Shown piece after piece: positions 1 through 5,358 of a DNA stretch of 5,358 nt (position 1 is its first letter; each line of letters starts with the position of its first letter). Both the position numbers and the translations under genes were made by a program. The stretch comes from Clostridia bacterium. Its GTDB lineage: Bacteria; Bacillota; Clostridia; Oscillospirales; CAG-272. The stretch covers positions 1 to 5,358 of the forward strand of contig JAFTHJ010000139.1 in the NCBI GenBank assembly GCA_017457465.1, given 5' to 3'. The notes beneath the pieces were generated by a model. It worked only from the letters and a program-made list of their open reading frames with translations, was not told the DNA's origin and searched no databases.

Positions 1-1728
1 GTTACCGACGCTCAGGGTTGGGCAATTGCCGACTGGGATAACGGTTCGGCAACCGCTCTTGAGGAGATAAATACTGTTAAGCTCAACGGTACAGAGATAA
101 ACTTTGTTCAGGGCTTCAACTGCAAGAACTATGCAGCGCTTGCAGGATTTGCCGCAAACGCAGATAACCCCTACACGGTTAAGAACACCGCTACATCAGG
201 AAATCAAGTGCTTCAGTACACAGGCGCAGGCGAGTACAATAAGAAGGACTACGAGTTCTCTTATGAGGTAGAGTTTGCTGTCGGCGGCTCGACTTACACT
301 CACTTCTATTGGCAGGAGTGGAGAAAGCTTTCCAACGGTAATTGCCGTACCTATGCTTCCGAGGGACACTCCGTAGGTGCACTTCTCAATATTGCTACCG
401 TTGCGGCAGCAGGAGATACCCCCGCGACTATGAACTTCAGTGTTTTGGGATATGACAACTCTACCGCTGGCTATAATGCAGCATACAAGGGAACGAAGGC
501 TGACGGAAGCGACGAGCTTTCCAACACTGCACTTCTCGCAGGTGCTGAGGGCACAGTAAAGCTTCGTATAGGCTACGACTTCGACTATGCTGCAAAGAAG
601 CTTGATGTGGTTGTTACCAGAGTTGATGACCCCACGCTCACAACTAATGTTGTATTCGACCTCACAAATACTTTCCCTGCACTTGAATTAGTAACAGATC
701 CCGCAAATGTTGCTATCACCGATGTTGGAAGCAAGAGTGTTACCGTTGGTAATCTCGTGTTCTCCAAGATAGGTATTCCCGAGAGAGTTCCGGAAACCGA
801 GCTTGAAGAGGGCGAATGGGCATATAGCACCAACCTTGAGGCTAACACCACCGATTGGGATATAATGGTTCCCAAGGCTATCAACCGCGAGGCGTTCAAG
901 GTTGAAAACGGTTACTTCACAAGAACAGGAACCGATTCCGCAGAGTATGCGGACGCGTACACGATGGCTAAATATAAAGGCTTTGTTACCGAGGACTACA
1001 AGCTTCAGTATAACATCAAGCTCAACGCAGATAACCGTTGCCGTGTTGCGGCATACCTCGTATGGGACGATGTTGATTACTGGGGCAATCAGAAGTGTAA
1101 CGGATTTGCTTTCTATGTAAGAATTGAAGAAGGACTCATCTACATAGTCGGCGTTCACTACGATAACCAGGTATACAGAGGCTCTATGACTCCTACTCCC
1201 GACACAGCGGCAAATGCAGCTGAAGCAGAGGGAGAGGGTATTCTCGCAGGACAGCCCGCTAACACAGAGCTTACCGTTACTTATGTTGTAAAGGGCGATA
1301 AGGTTTCTGTAAGTGTTGCTCTTGCATCTGATCCCACAAAGACCACGGGAACAGTTATTTACGACCTCACTCAATATCCCAACGCACTCGCTGCAGTTGA
1401 CCGCACAGAGAAGTTCGGTATTCTTGACGGTGCTTGTGAGTACGGAATAGCTCCCGCTTCTATCGGACAGATCAAGCTCTGGACAACCAGTGAGCCTCCC
1501 AAGGATACAACCGCAGACACAACCACACAGGCTCCCACAACACCTAACAAACCCGCAGACACCACCGCAGATACCACCGCTGCCACCACTGCCGCAGAGA
1601 CAACCGCAGAGGAGACAGAGGAAGAGAAGAGTGGATGCGGCTCCTCTATCACAGTTGCTTCCTTCGCGGCAATCGCAACAGTTGCAGTATCCGCGGTAGC
1701 AGTTGTTAAGAAGCGCAAAGAGGACTAA
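1..1728 (+). CDS. Large surface protein, 3' part: tandem beta-rich domains, Thr-rich linker, C-terminal membrane anchor
   Basis: The frame is open from the first base, so the true start lies upstream; the in-frame GTG at 208 has no ribosome binding site and sits inside the domain. The visible 575 residues contain two related domains (about 34-258 and 271-494), a Thr/Ala/Asp/Glu linker (about 495-544), the motif SGCGSSI (544-550, Cys546), a hydrophobic helix (about 550-569) and the tail KKRKED before TAA. This is the architecture of a secreted protein held in the membrane with its bulk outside. I do not recognise the domains. Alternating beta-strand-like segments, many aromatics (for example the DDVDYWG stretch) and the next-door polysaccharide lyase suggest a concanavalin/LamG-like or carbohydrate-binding fold, but that is inference. 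No LPXTG motif, dockerin or catalytic signature is seen. Isoleucine codon use differs from the lyase gene. It could be a binding protein, an adhesin or the non-catalytic end of a larger enzyme. Confidence 0.85.
   Translation, partial: VTDAQGWAIADWDNGSATALEEINTVKLNGTEINFVQGFNCKNYAALAGFAANADNPYTVKNTATSGNQVLQYTGAGEYNKKDYEFSYEVEFAVGGSTYTHFYWQEWRKLSNGNCRTYASEGHSVGALLNIATVAAAGDTPATMNFSVLGYDNSTAGYNAAYKGTKADGSDELSNTALLAGAEGTVKLRIGYDFDYAAKKLDVVVTRVDDPTLTTNVVFDLTNTFPALELVTDPANVAITDVGSKSVTVGNLVFSKIGIPERVPETELEEGEWAYSTNLEANTTDWDIMVPKAINREAFKVENGYFTRTGTDSAEYADAYTMAKYKGFVTEDYKLQYNIKLNADNRCRVAAYLVWDDVDYWGNQKCNGFAFYVRIEEGLIYIVGVHYDNQVYRGSMTPTPDTAANAAEAEGEGILAGQPANTELTVTYVVKGDKVSVSVALASDPTKTTGTVIYDLTQYPNALAAVDRTEKFGILDGACEYGIAPASIGQIKLWTTSEPPKDTTADTTTQAPTTPNKPADTTADTTAATTAAETTAEETEEEKSGCGSSITVASFAAIATVAVSAVAVVKKRKED
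100..1482 (+). repeat. Two divergent tandem copies of one protein domain
   Basis: This is a protein-level repeat inside the first gene. Copy A covers about residues 34-258 (bases 100-774) and copy B about 271-494 (bases 811-1482). The clearest match is near each end: DPTLTT followed by VVFDLT at 210-222 in A, and DPTKTT followed by VIYDLT at 444-457 in B, an offset of about 234 residues. Each copy then ends in a Gly-rich strand (VGNLVFSKI in A, IGQIKLW in B). Near the start, KKDYEFSYEVEF in A resembles EDYKLQYNIKL in B. The copies are too diverged to be obvious at DNA level, so the duplication is old. Residues 1-33, ending INTVKLNGTEI, may be the end strand of a third, upstream copy; that part is tentative. 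Confidence 0.6.
1501..1629 (+). repeat. Thr-Ala-Asp/Glu linker encoded by degenerate short repeats
   Basis: The heptamer CCGCAGA occurs five times, beginning at 1511, 1553, 1565, 1592 and 1604; two pairs are exactly 12 bp apart. In frame these give TTAD, PAD, TTAD, AAE and TTAE units. The encoded stretch (residues about 501-543) is rich in Thr, Ala and acidic residues, with a few Pro, and lies between the last folded domain and the membrane helix. Such linkers act as flexible, often glycosylated spacers that hold surface domains away from the membrane through the cell wall. The regular spacing suggests growth by slippage or unequal crossing-over. Confidence 0.65.
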
Positions 1729-1780
1729 AAACAAAAACGGTATACGGTAATAAAATTACAGTATAGTATTACTTAAACAG

Positions 1781-1813
1781 ACTGCCGTTCCGGTATATTT
1801 CCGGAGCGGCAGT
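1781..1813 (+). terminator. Hairpin after first gene, weak or attenuating terminator
   Basis: The left arm ACTGCCGTTCCGG (1781-1793) pairs with CCGGAGCGGCAGT (1801-1813) over 13 bp with a single G-U pair and a 7-base loop, TATATTT. It starts 53 bases after the stop codon. The sequence that follows (TCGTGTG) is not a T-tract, so full intrinsic termination is doubtful; it may instead act as a partial terminator or an mRNA 3' stabiliser that separates the messages of the two surface-protein genes. Confidence 0.45.
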
Positions 1814-1847
1814 TCGTGTGAAAAAGATAACACCAACTTATAACGCG

Positions 1848-1879
1848 TTTGCCGAATTACTCTCGGCAAAAGGAGAAAT
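1848..1879 (+). promoter_or_regulatory. Hairpin abutting the ribosome binding site of the lyase gene
   Basis: TTTGCCGA (1848-1855) and TCGGCAAA (1863-1870) are perfect inverted repeats separated by a 7-base loop. The Shine-Dalgarno AGGAG (1871-1875) begins on the very next base and lies 4 bases before the ATG at 1880, which fixes that start. When folded, the stem would bring a structured element right up to the ribosome landing site, a geometry that could tune translation or protect the message. As DNA, it is also an 8-bp palindrome that could bind a dimeric regulator. Which of these applies, if any, is unknown. Confidence 0.5.
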
Positions 1880-4800
1880 ATGCGTAAAGAACTGAAAAAA
1901 ACGGCGGTGGCGCTCCTTCTGGCGGTAGCTACCGTGTTCACACTTCTCATATCGGGCGGCATCGGAATATCGGCAAAGGACGAATATGTTTTCTTTGAGT
2001 CCTTTGAAAACGGCAAGGGGAATTGGATAACCCCGGGCGGCGGATCGCGCACAGACCTCTCAACAGAGCAGGCGAGTGACGGTACTAACTCTATAAAGAT
2101 AACCGATGAAGGCTCAAATCACACAGGAAACTTCAGAAGTCCGAAAATTGTGGGACTTTATAAAGGAAAATATCACGACATTCTCGTTGATGTTTATAAC
2201 GATTCGGGTAACGCTACGGTCTATGTTGAGTTCTGGAACGGAACAACAATCGACCATTATAACTTGAGTAACCGTATAAACAATGTAAGCTCAACGGCTA
2301 CAGTAACGGGAAAATGGACTACCGTCACCTTTAAGGTGAGTGTGCCCGATGAGGCAACCGCTACAACGATATTGCTCTATAGCAGAAAGACCAACAAGGG
2401 CGTAATGTATTTTGATAACATACGAATAAAAGCTGAAAGCGAAGACACACAGCAGACGATTCTTGACCTCGATGCGAAAACAGAGTCTTATCCGAGACTG
2501 TATTTCACAGCCTCCGAGCTTAATACGCTCAAGGGACTCAAGAGCGAGACGACTGCCAACGCTTGCGGATTTACAGGCTCAAAGACGGTTGAGGCGCTTC
2601 TTGCCGAGGCAGATGGTCTTCTGACAAAGTCGAGCTTTCAGATGACATATTACAGCACAACGCCCGTGACCTTCACGATACCCTTCACGGAGAAGCATTT
2701 CACATCTCCTCCCACGGGATATAGCGGAAGCAACTATCCCTACTGGCAGGAAATGGGCAACCAGATGAAGGATATGATGCAGACACTTTCATTGGCTTAT
2801 TCACTTACGGGAGAAACAAAGTACGCCGACAGAGCTATAGCTCTTATGACCTCGCTCTGCGCGTGGTCAACATGGACGGAGCATCCGATGGTGAACCGTA
2901 CCTCTCTTGAAACGGGATATTTCACAGTCGGTGTCGCAACGGTCTACGATATGTGCTACGACAGGCTGACAGACACGCAGAAAACAGCTGCCGTTACAGC
3001 GCTCAAGGAGAAGGGATTATCCCAGCTCTATGCCGACCTTTCGGCGTTTACCGACCATAACTATTATGTAAATAAGGCGACAGCCCTCGCAATAGGAAGC
3101 TGCCTTGTGCTTGATAAGGACGATGACGCGAAGAAATATCTTTCAAGAGCCTATGAGTATATCGACTGGTATCTGAAAGAAAGAGTTTCCTCGGAGAGTC
3201 AGGAGGGACTTAGCTATACCTCGTATTCGATGGACCTTATTTCGGCAGCGCTTGACTGTGTCAAGCGAGTAACGGGCGATACAAAGCTGATGTCGAGCGA
3301 GTATATGGATACCGCGTTTGTCTGGGCGGTAATGTCCGCCGAGAACGGCAACGGATACGGCCCCGATATCTCGGATGTTTATAATAATACCTATTTCTAT
3401 ACAACGGCGTGTGTTATGAACAGAGAGCAGGGCAATGCCCTTGCGGGATGGTATGTCAGCACCCGTAACTTTGAGGTTACCGATTTCAACAGAATAGTTT
3501 ACTACTGTAAGGATATGAAAATCGAATCTCCCAAGGCGTATACCGAGAGAACGGGCTTTAACCTTATGAGGGGAATTATTCCCAACGTGGGCTGGGGCGT
3601 TCTTCGTACAGGCTGGGAAAGAAAAGATATGACGCTTGTCTGTGTCGCAAATAACTCCTCTCAAGGACATAGCCATTTCGACCAGAATAGCTTTGTTCTT
3701 TCGCTTGGCTCGGGATGGCTGCTCGGAGATCCTGGATATCAGGATTACGGCGGAGGATATAAGAGCGATTATACACTTTCCTACGGACACAGTACAGTTT
3801 ATGTAGACGGAAAATCGCAGGACTATAAGGGTAAGGGAACTCTTAAGAATATGATAGACGCCTCGTCGTATTCATATCTTCTCGGAAGCGCGGGAGGCGC
3901 ATATAAGTCGCTCTCCGAATTTGATAGAAGCTTTATTATGGTAAACCATAGCGGAGCGTCGTATTATGTTATAGCGGACGACCTCGTCTCGGCGGATACG
4001 ACAGCTCACGAATATTCGTGGGTGCTTAACGCCGAAAATATAACTCTCGTCAGAACCGTCAATTCTGACGGCTCAATAGGCTCACTGTCGAAGGGCAAGA
4101 GTATGAACGACGATAAATTCGTGCTTTCGGGACAGGGCGGTTCTGTCAAGGTTTCCTTTGATAGCAAAGCGGATATTACCTACGGCGCGTGGAATGATGT
4201 TGGTTCGCTTGTTACAGTGAATGGCGGAGCAAAGTCTGTCGCTGATAGCTTCTGCGCGGTCATATCTCCGATAAACGGACACTCGAATTCCGAAAATATA
4301 GCGATAGCTCCGACTGTCACGGAGTCATTTACCAATGACACGCAGAACGGAGTCAGAGTGTCTTACGGAGAACTCTCCGACCTCATACTTCTCTCGAAGA
4401 AAATGGGGGTTAACGCCGCGGGATTTGTTTGCGACGGAAGCTCGGCATCTCTCTTTGGAATAAACGGAGAGGGCTATAACGGATATTCCGCCACAGATGC
4501 CACAAGCCTTGTCTATAATGGCACAACCCTTCTTGAGACAAGCGCCCCCGTATCGGCGTCTATACATTTTGATACGGGCGAGTGTGTCATAGCGGGAGAA
4601 AAGGGAACGACCGTAAGATTTTATCTTCCCAACGGAGCCGAGGGCTATGACGTGGATGCTGACGGATATTGTACCGTCGAGCTTACGGGGGATAAAACGA
4701 CTATCAATATAAACAAAAGCGAGAATAACGGAGCGGAGGAAACAACCGAAACCACAGATGAGGGTGAAGAAACAAAGAACGGTAAGGCTTGGATTATTGT

Positions 4801-4891
4801 TCTTTCGGTGGTTGTCGCTGTCGTTCTCGTAGGCGGTGGAATCACAGCCGCGGTTATAACCGTAAAAAAGAAAAAGAATAAAGTAAGCTGA
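1880..4891 (+). CDS. Membrane-anchored heparinase II/III-family polysaccharide lyase
   Basis: This complete 1003-residue protein is predicted to cleave uronic-acid-containing polysaccharide by beta-elimination at the cell surface. Residues 1-32 form a Sec signal peptide (lysines at 3, 6 and 7, hydrophobic core, likely cut after ISA). Residues about 35-185 resemble a jelly-roll carbohydrate-binding module ending YFDNIRIK. Residues about 200-560 look like the alpha/alpha toroid, with DHNYYVN (Asn394 possible charge neutraliser) and EGLSYTSY (Tyr446/Tyr449 possible catalytic Tyr). The family hallmark is at 597-623: HSHFDQNSF (His597, His599, Asp601), GDPGYQDY, then YGHST (His637), opening the C-terminal beta-sandwich. 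An acidic linker (about 947-965), a helix (971-995) and a lysine-rich tail anchor it. Family assignment is from recognised motifs; catalytic roles are by analogy with heparinase II/III. Substrate cannot be told: heparan, chondroitin, hyaluronan, alginate-like and bacterial exopolysaccharides are all cut within this superfamily. AGGAG lies 4 bases before the ATG. Confidence 0.88.
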   Translation: MRKELKKTAVALLLAVATVFTLLISGGIGISAKDEYVFFESFENGKGNWITPGGGSRTDLSTEQASDGTNSIKITDEGSNHTGNFRSPKIVGLYKGKYHDILVDVYNDSGNATVYVEFWNGTTIDHYNLSNRINNVSSTATVTGKWTTVTFKVSVPDEATATTILLYSRKTNKGVMYFDNIRIKAESEDTQQTILDLDAKTESYPRLYFTASELNTLKGLKSETTANACGFTGSKTVEALLAEADGLLTKSSFQMTYYSTTPVTFTIPFTEKHFTSPPTGYSGSNYPYWQEMGNQMKDMMQTLSLAYSLTGETKYADRAIALMTSLCAWSTWTEHPMVNRTSLETGYFTVGVATVYDMCYDRLTDTQKTAAVTALKEKGLSQLYADLSAFTDHNYYVNKATALAIGSCLVLDKDDDAKKYLSRAYEYIDWYLKERVSSESQEGLSYTSYSMDLISAALDCVKRVTGDTKLMSSEYMDTAFVWAVMSAENGNGYGPDISDVYNNTYFYTTACVMNREQGNALAGWYVSTRNFEVTDFNRIVYYCKDMKIESPKAYTERTGFNLMRGIIPNVGWGVLRTGWERKDMTLVCVANNSSQGHSHFDQNSFVLSLGSGWLLGDPGYQDYGGGYKSDYTLSYGHSTVYVDGKSQDYKGKGTLKNMIDASSYSYLLGSAGGAYKSLSEFDRSFIMVNHSGASYYVIADDLVSADTTAHEYSWVLNAENITLVRTVNSDGSIGSLSKGKSMNDDKFVLSGQGGSVKVSFDSKADITYGAWNDVGSLVTVNGGAKSVADSFCAVISPINGHSNSENIAIAPTVTESFTNDTQNGVRVSYGELSDLILLSKKMGVNAAGFVCDGSSASLFGINGEGYNGYSATDATSLVYNGTTLLETSAPVSASIHFDTGECVIAGEKGTTVRFYLPNGAEGYDVDADGYCTVELTGDKTTININKSENNGAEETTETTDEGEETKNGKAWIIVLSVVVAVVLVGGGITAAVITVKKKKNKVS

Positions 4892-4896
4892 AGCGT

Positions 4897-4932
4897 ATCC
4901 CCGAGGTGAATTGCCTCGGGGATCTTTATTTT
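4897..4932 (+). terminator. Intrinsic terminator of the lyase gene
   Basis: ATCCCCGAGG (4897-4906) and CCTCGGGGAT (4914-4923) form a perfect GC-rich 10-bp stem with a 7-base loop (TGAATTG), followed by CTTTATTTT. It begins 5 bases after the TGA stop. This is a classic Rho-independent terminator and should separate the lyase message from the purine permease. Confidence 0.93.
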
Positions 4933-4940
4933 CCCGATTT

Positions 4941-4970
4941 TTGACATCAATGTACCGAAAAGAGTACAAA
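4941..4970 (+). promoter_or_regulatory. Possible minor promoter with an internal inverted repeat
   Basis: A consensus -35 hexamer TTGACA (4941-4946) is followed after 18 bases by TACAAA (4965-4970), a 4-of-6 match to a -10 box. Within this stretch TGTAC (4951-4955) and GTACA (4964-4968) form a 5-bp inverted repeat that overlaps the candidate -10, as an operator could. The arms are short and the -10 is poor, so this is a weak call; the stronger -10 for the permease is about 80 bases downstream. Confidence 0.25.
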
Positions 4971-4974
4971 GAAG

Positions 4975-5058
4975 AAAAAAATGACAAAAATTTTCAAAAA
5001 AATACATAATTTTTTAAAAATCCCTTTTCTTTTTTATAAAAGTATATTATAATATAAT
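4975..5058 (+). promoter_or_regulatory. Permease promoter: A/T-tract upstream region and strong -10
   Basis: Two overlapping perfect TATAAT hexamers occur at 5048-5053 and 5053-5058, the best -10 candidates in the window. No good -35 lies 17 bases upstream, where the DNA is a run of T and C. Upstream are A/T tracts centred near 4978, 4988, 4999 and 5012, close to one helical turn apart, which can act as a bent, UP-element-like activating sequence. Transcription would begin near 5060-5066, giving a leader of only about 30 bases. Confidence 0.5.
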
Positions 5059-5064
5059 TATAAA

Positions 5065-5089
5065 TCGTGCATAAGCACGAAATAGGAGG
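5065..5089 (+). promoter_or_regulatory. 5' hairpin and strong ribosome binding site of the permease
   Basis: TCGTGC (5065-5070) and GCACGA (5075-5080) form a perfect 6-bp stem with an ATAA loop, at or next to the expected mRNA 5' end. A full AGGAGG (5084-5089) follows 3 bases later and lies 5 bases before the ATG at 5095. The hairpin may protect the 5' end of the message. The leader is too short for a purine riboswitch, and I see none of the conserved aptamer core here. Confidence 0.5.
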
Positions 5090-5094
5090 TTTAT

Positions 5095-5358
5095 ATGAAA
5101 AAATTCGGTAAGCTATTGGGCTTTGATCCGGTAGCAAAGCAAACAAGTGTCAGAACCGAGCTTGTCGCGGGTGTCGTTACCTTCCTCGCAATGGCATACA
5201 TTCTGACGGTCAACCCTAACCAGATATTTGGTAGTGTTGCGAATCCCTATTGGTCGAGCGCGTTTATCGCAACTGCTCTCGGCGCAATTATCGGTACACT
5301 TCTTATGGCGTTCCTTGCAAAGATGCCCTTGGCACAGGCTTCGGGTATGGGACTCAAC
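5095..5358 (+). CDS. NCS2-family purine (adenine/guanine/hypoxanthine) permease, 5' part
   Basis: The first 88 codons are visible and the frame is open at the window edge; full-length family members have roughly 430-480 residues. NCS2 permeases of the AzgA-like branch (E. coli AdeP/GhxP, B. subtilis PbuG/PbuO) carry nucleobases across the cytoplasmic membrane with proton symport. The diagnostic N-terminal signature is present: a short cytoplasmic start (MKKFGKLLGF), RTELVAG (20-26), the first helix with TFLAMAYIL (29-37), VNP (39-41), a second helix (about 56-75), and MPLAQASGMGLN (77-88), which matches the family's substrate-region motif near the end of helix 2. AGGAGG 5 bases upstream fixes the ATG. 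It has its own promoter after a strong terminator, so it is probably not co-transcribed with the lyase. Whether it prefers adenine or guanine/hypoxanthine cannot be decided from this fragment. Confidence 0.92.
   Translation, partial: MKKFGKLLGFDPVAKQTSVRTELVAGVVTFLAMAYILTVNPNQIFGSVANPYWSSAFIATALGAIIGTLLMAFLAKMPLAQASGMGLN

Noticed and set aside
208..210. GTG as the start of the first gene
   Set aside because: The same frame is open to base 1 and encodes sequence that fits the domain pattern (for example INFVQGF before it), and no Shine-Dalgarno precedes the GTG.
688..1734. Long open frame of 348 codons on the - strand opposite the first gene
   Set aside because: It lies wholly antisense to a well-supported coding frame, has an odd Cys/Ser/Gly-rich composition with no recognisable domain, and has no ribosome binding site I can support. 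It reflects the codon bias of the + strand gene.
1747..1759. Small palindrome GTAAT/ATTAC after the first gene as an operator
   Set aside because: Five-base AT-rich arms with a 3-base gap are common by chance in spacer DNA, and no promoter adjoins it.
1839..1844. TATAAC as a -10 box for the lyase gene
   Set aside because: No acceptable -35 lies 16-18 bases upstream; the nearest TTCGTG is 20 bases away and a poor match. A separate lyase promoter is possible but not supported.
3143..3790. Open frame of 215 codons on the - strand inside the lyase
   Set aside because: Antisense to the conserved catalytic region of the lyase, with no ribosome binding site or domain I can support.
4048..4070. Perfect 8-bp inverted repeat CGTCAGAA/TTCTGACG with a 7-base loop inside the lyase gene
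   Set aside because: It lies in ordinary coding sequence (the VRTVNSDGS region) with no nearby gene boundary. One such stem is expected by chance in a few kilobases, so I do not claim a function.
4325..4987. Open frames on the - strand over the lyase 3' end and terminator (220 and 120 codons)
   Set aside because: They are antisense to the lyase and run through its terminator hairpin; the runs of Phe and Lys come from AT-rich spacer and the reversed anchor codons. No family resemblance.
4933..5094. Purine riboswitch upstream of the permease
   Set aside because: I looked for the conserved purine aptamer core and three-way junction and saw neither; the TATAAT strings are promoter-like, not the aptamer P1 sequence.

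Overview
The window looks like a stretch of chromosome from a Gram-positive, anaerobic, carbohydrate-degrading Clostridium-class bacterium, most likely an Oscillospiraceae/Ruminococcus-type gut or rumen organism. This is an inference from three things: strong AGGAG-type ribosome binding sites, AT-rich intergenic DNA, and large secreted proteins that end in a Thr/Glu-rich linker, one membrane helix and a short lysine-rich tail. All genes lie on the + strand; I saw no convincing gene on the - strand, and no RNA gene, mobile element or CRISPR array.

Layout: (1) positions 1-1728 hold the 3' part of a large surface protein whose start lies upstream. It has two related beta-rich domains, a Thr-Ala-Asp/Glu linker and an unusual Gly-Cys-Gly-Ser-Ser / helix / KKRKED tail. 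(2) Positions 1729-1879 hold a 13-bp hairpin with a poor T-tract and a second perfect hairpin that ends against the next ribosome binding site. (3) Positions 1880-4891 encode a complete 1003-residue heparinase II/III-family polysaccharide lyase with a signal peptide, an N-terminal jelly-roll-like module, an alpha/alpha toroid, a C-terminal beta-sandwich and a membrane anchor. (4) Positions 4892-5094 hold a textbook intrinsic terminator, A-tract DNA, a strong -10 region and a small 5' hairpin. (5) Positions 5095-5358 are the first 88 codons of an NCS2-family purine permease that runs off the window.

Working model (inference): the first two genes make cell-surface proteins, one perhaps binding polysaccharide and the other cleaving uronic-acid-containing polysaccharide (glycosaminoglycan, alginate-like or exopolysaccharide) next to the cell. 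They may be co-expressed, but the hairpin between them and their different isoleucine codon use leave room for separate expression. The permease is a separate transcription unit with its own terminator-insulated promoter and no evident functional link. No clearly new system is visible. The most notable items are the Cys-containing C-terminal tail, the unassigned tandem domains, and the hairpin beside the lyase ribosome binding site.
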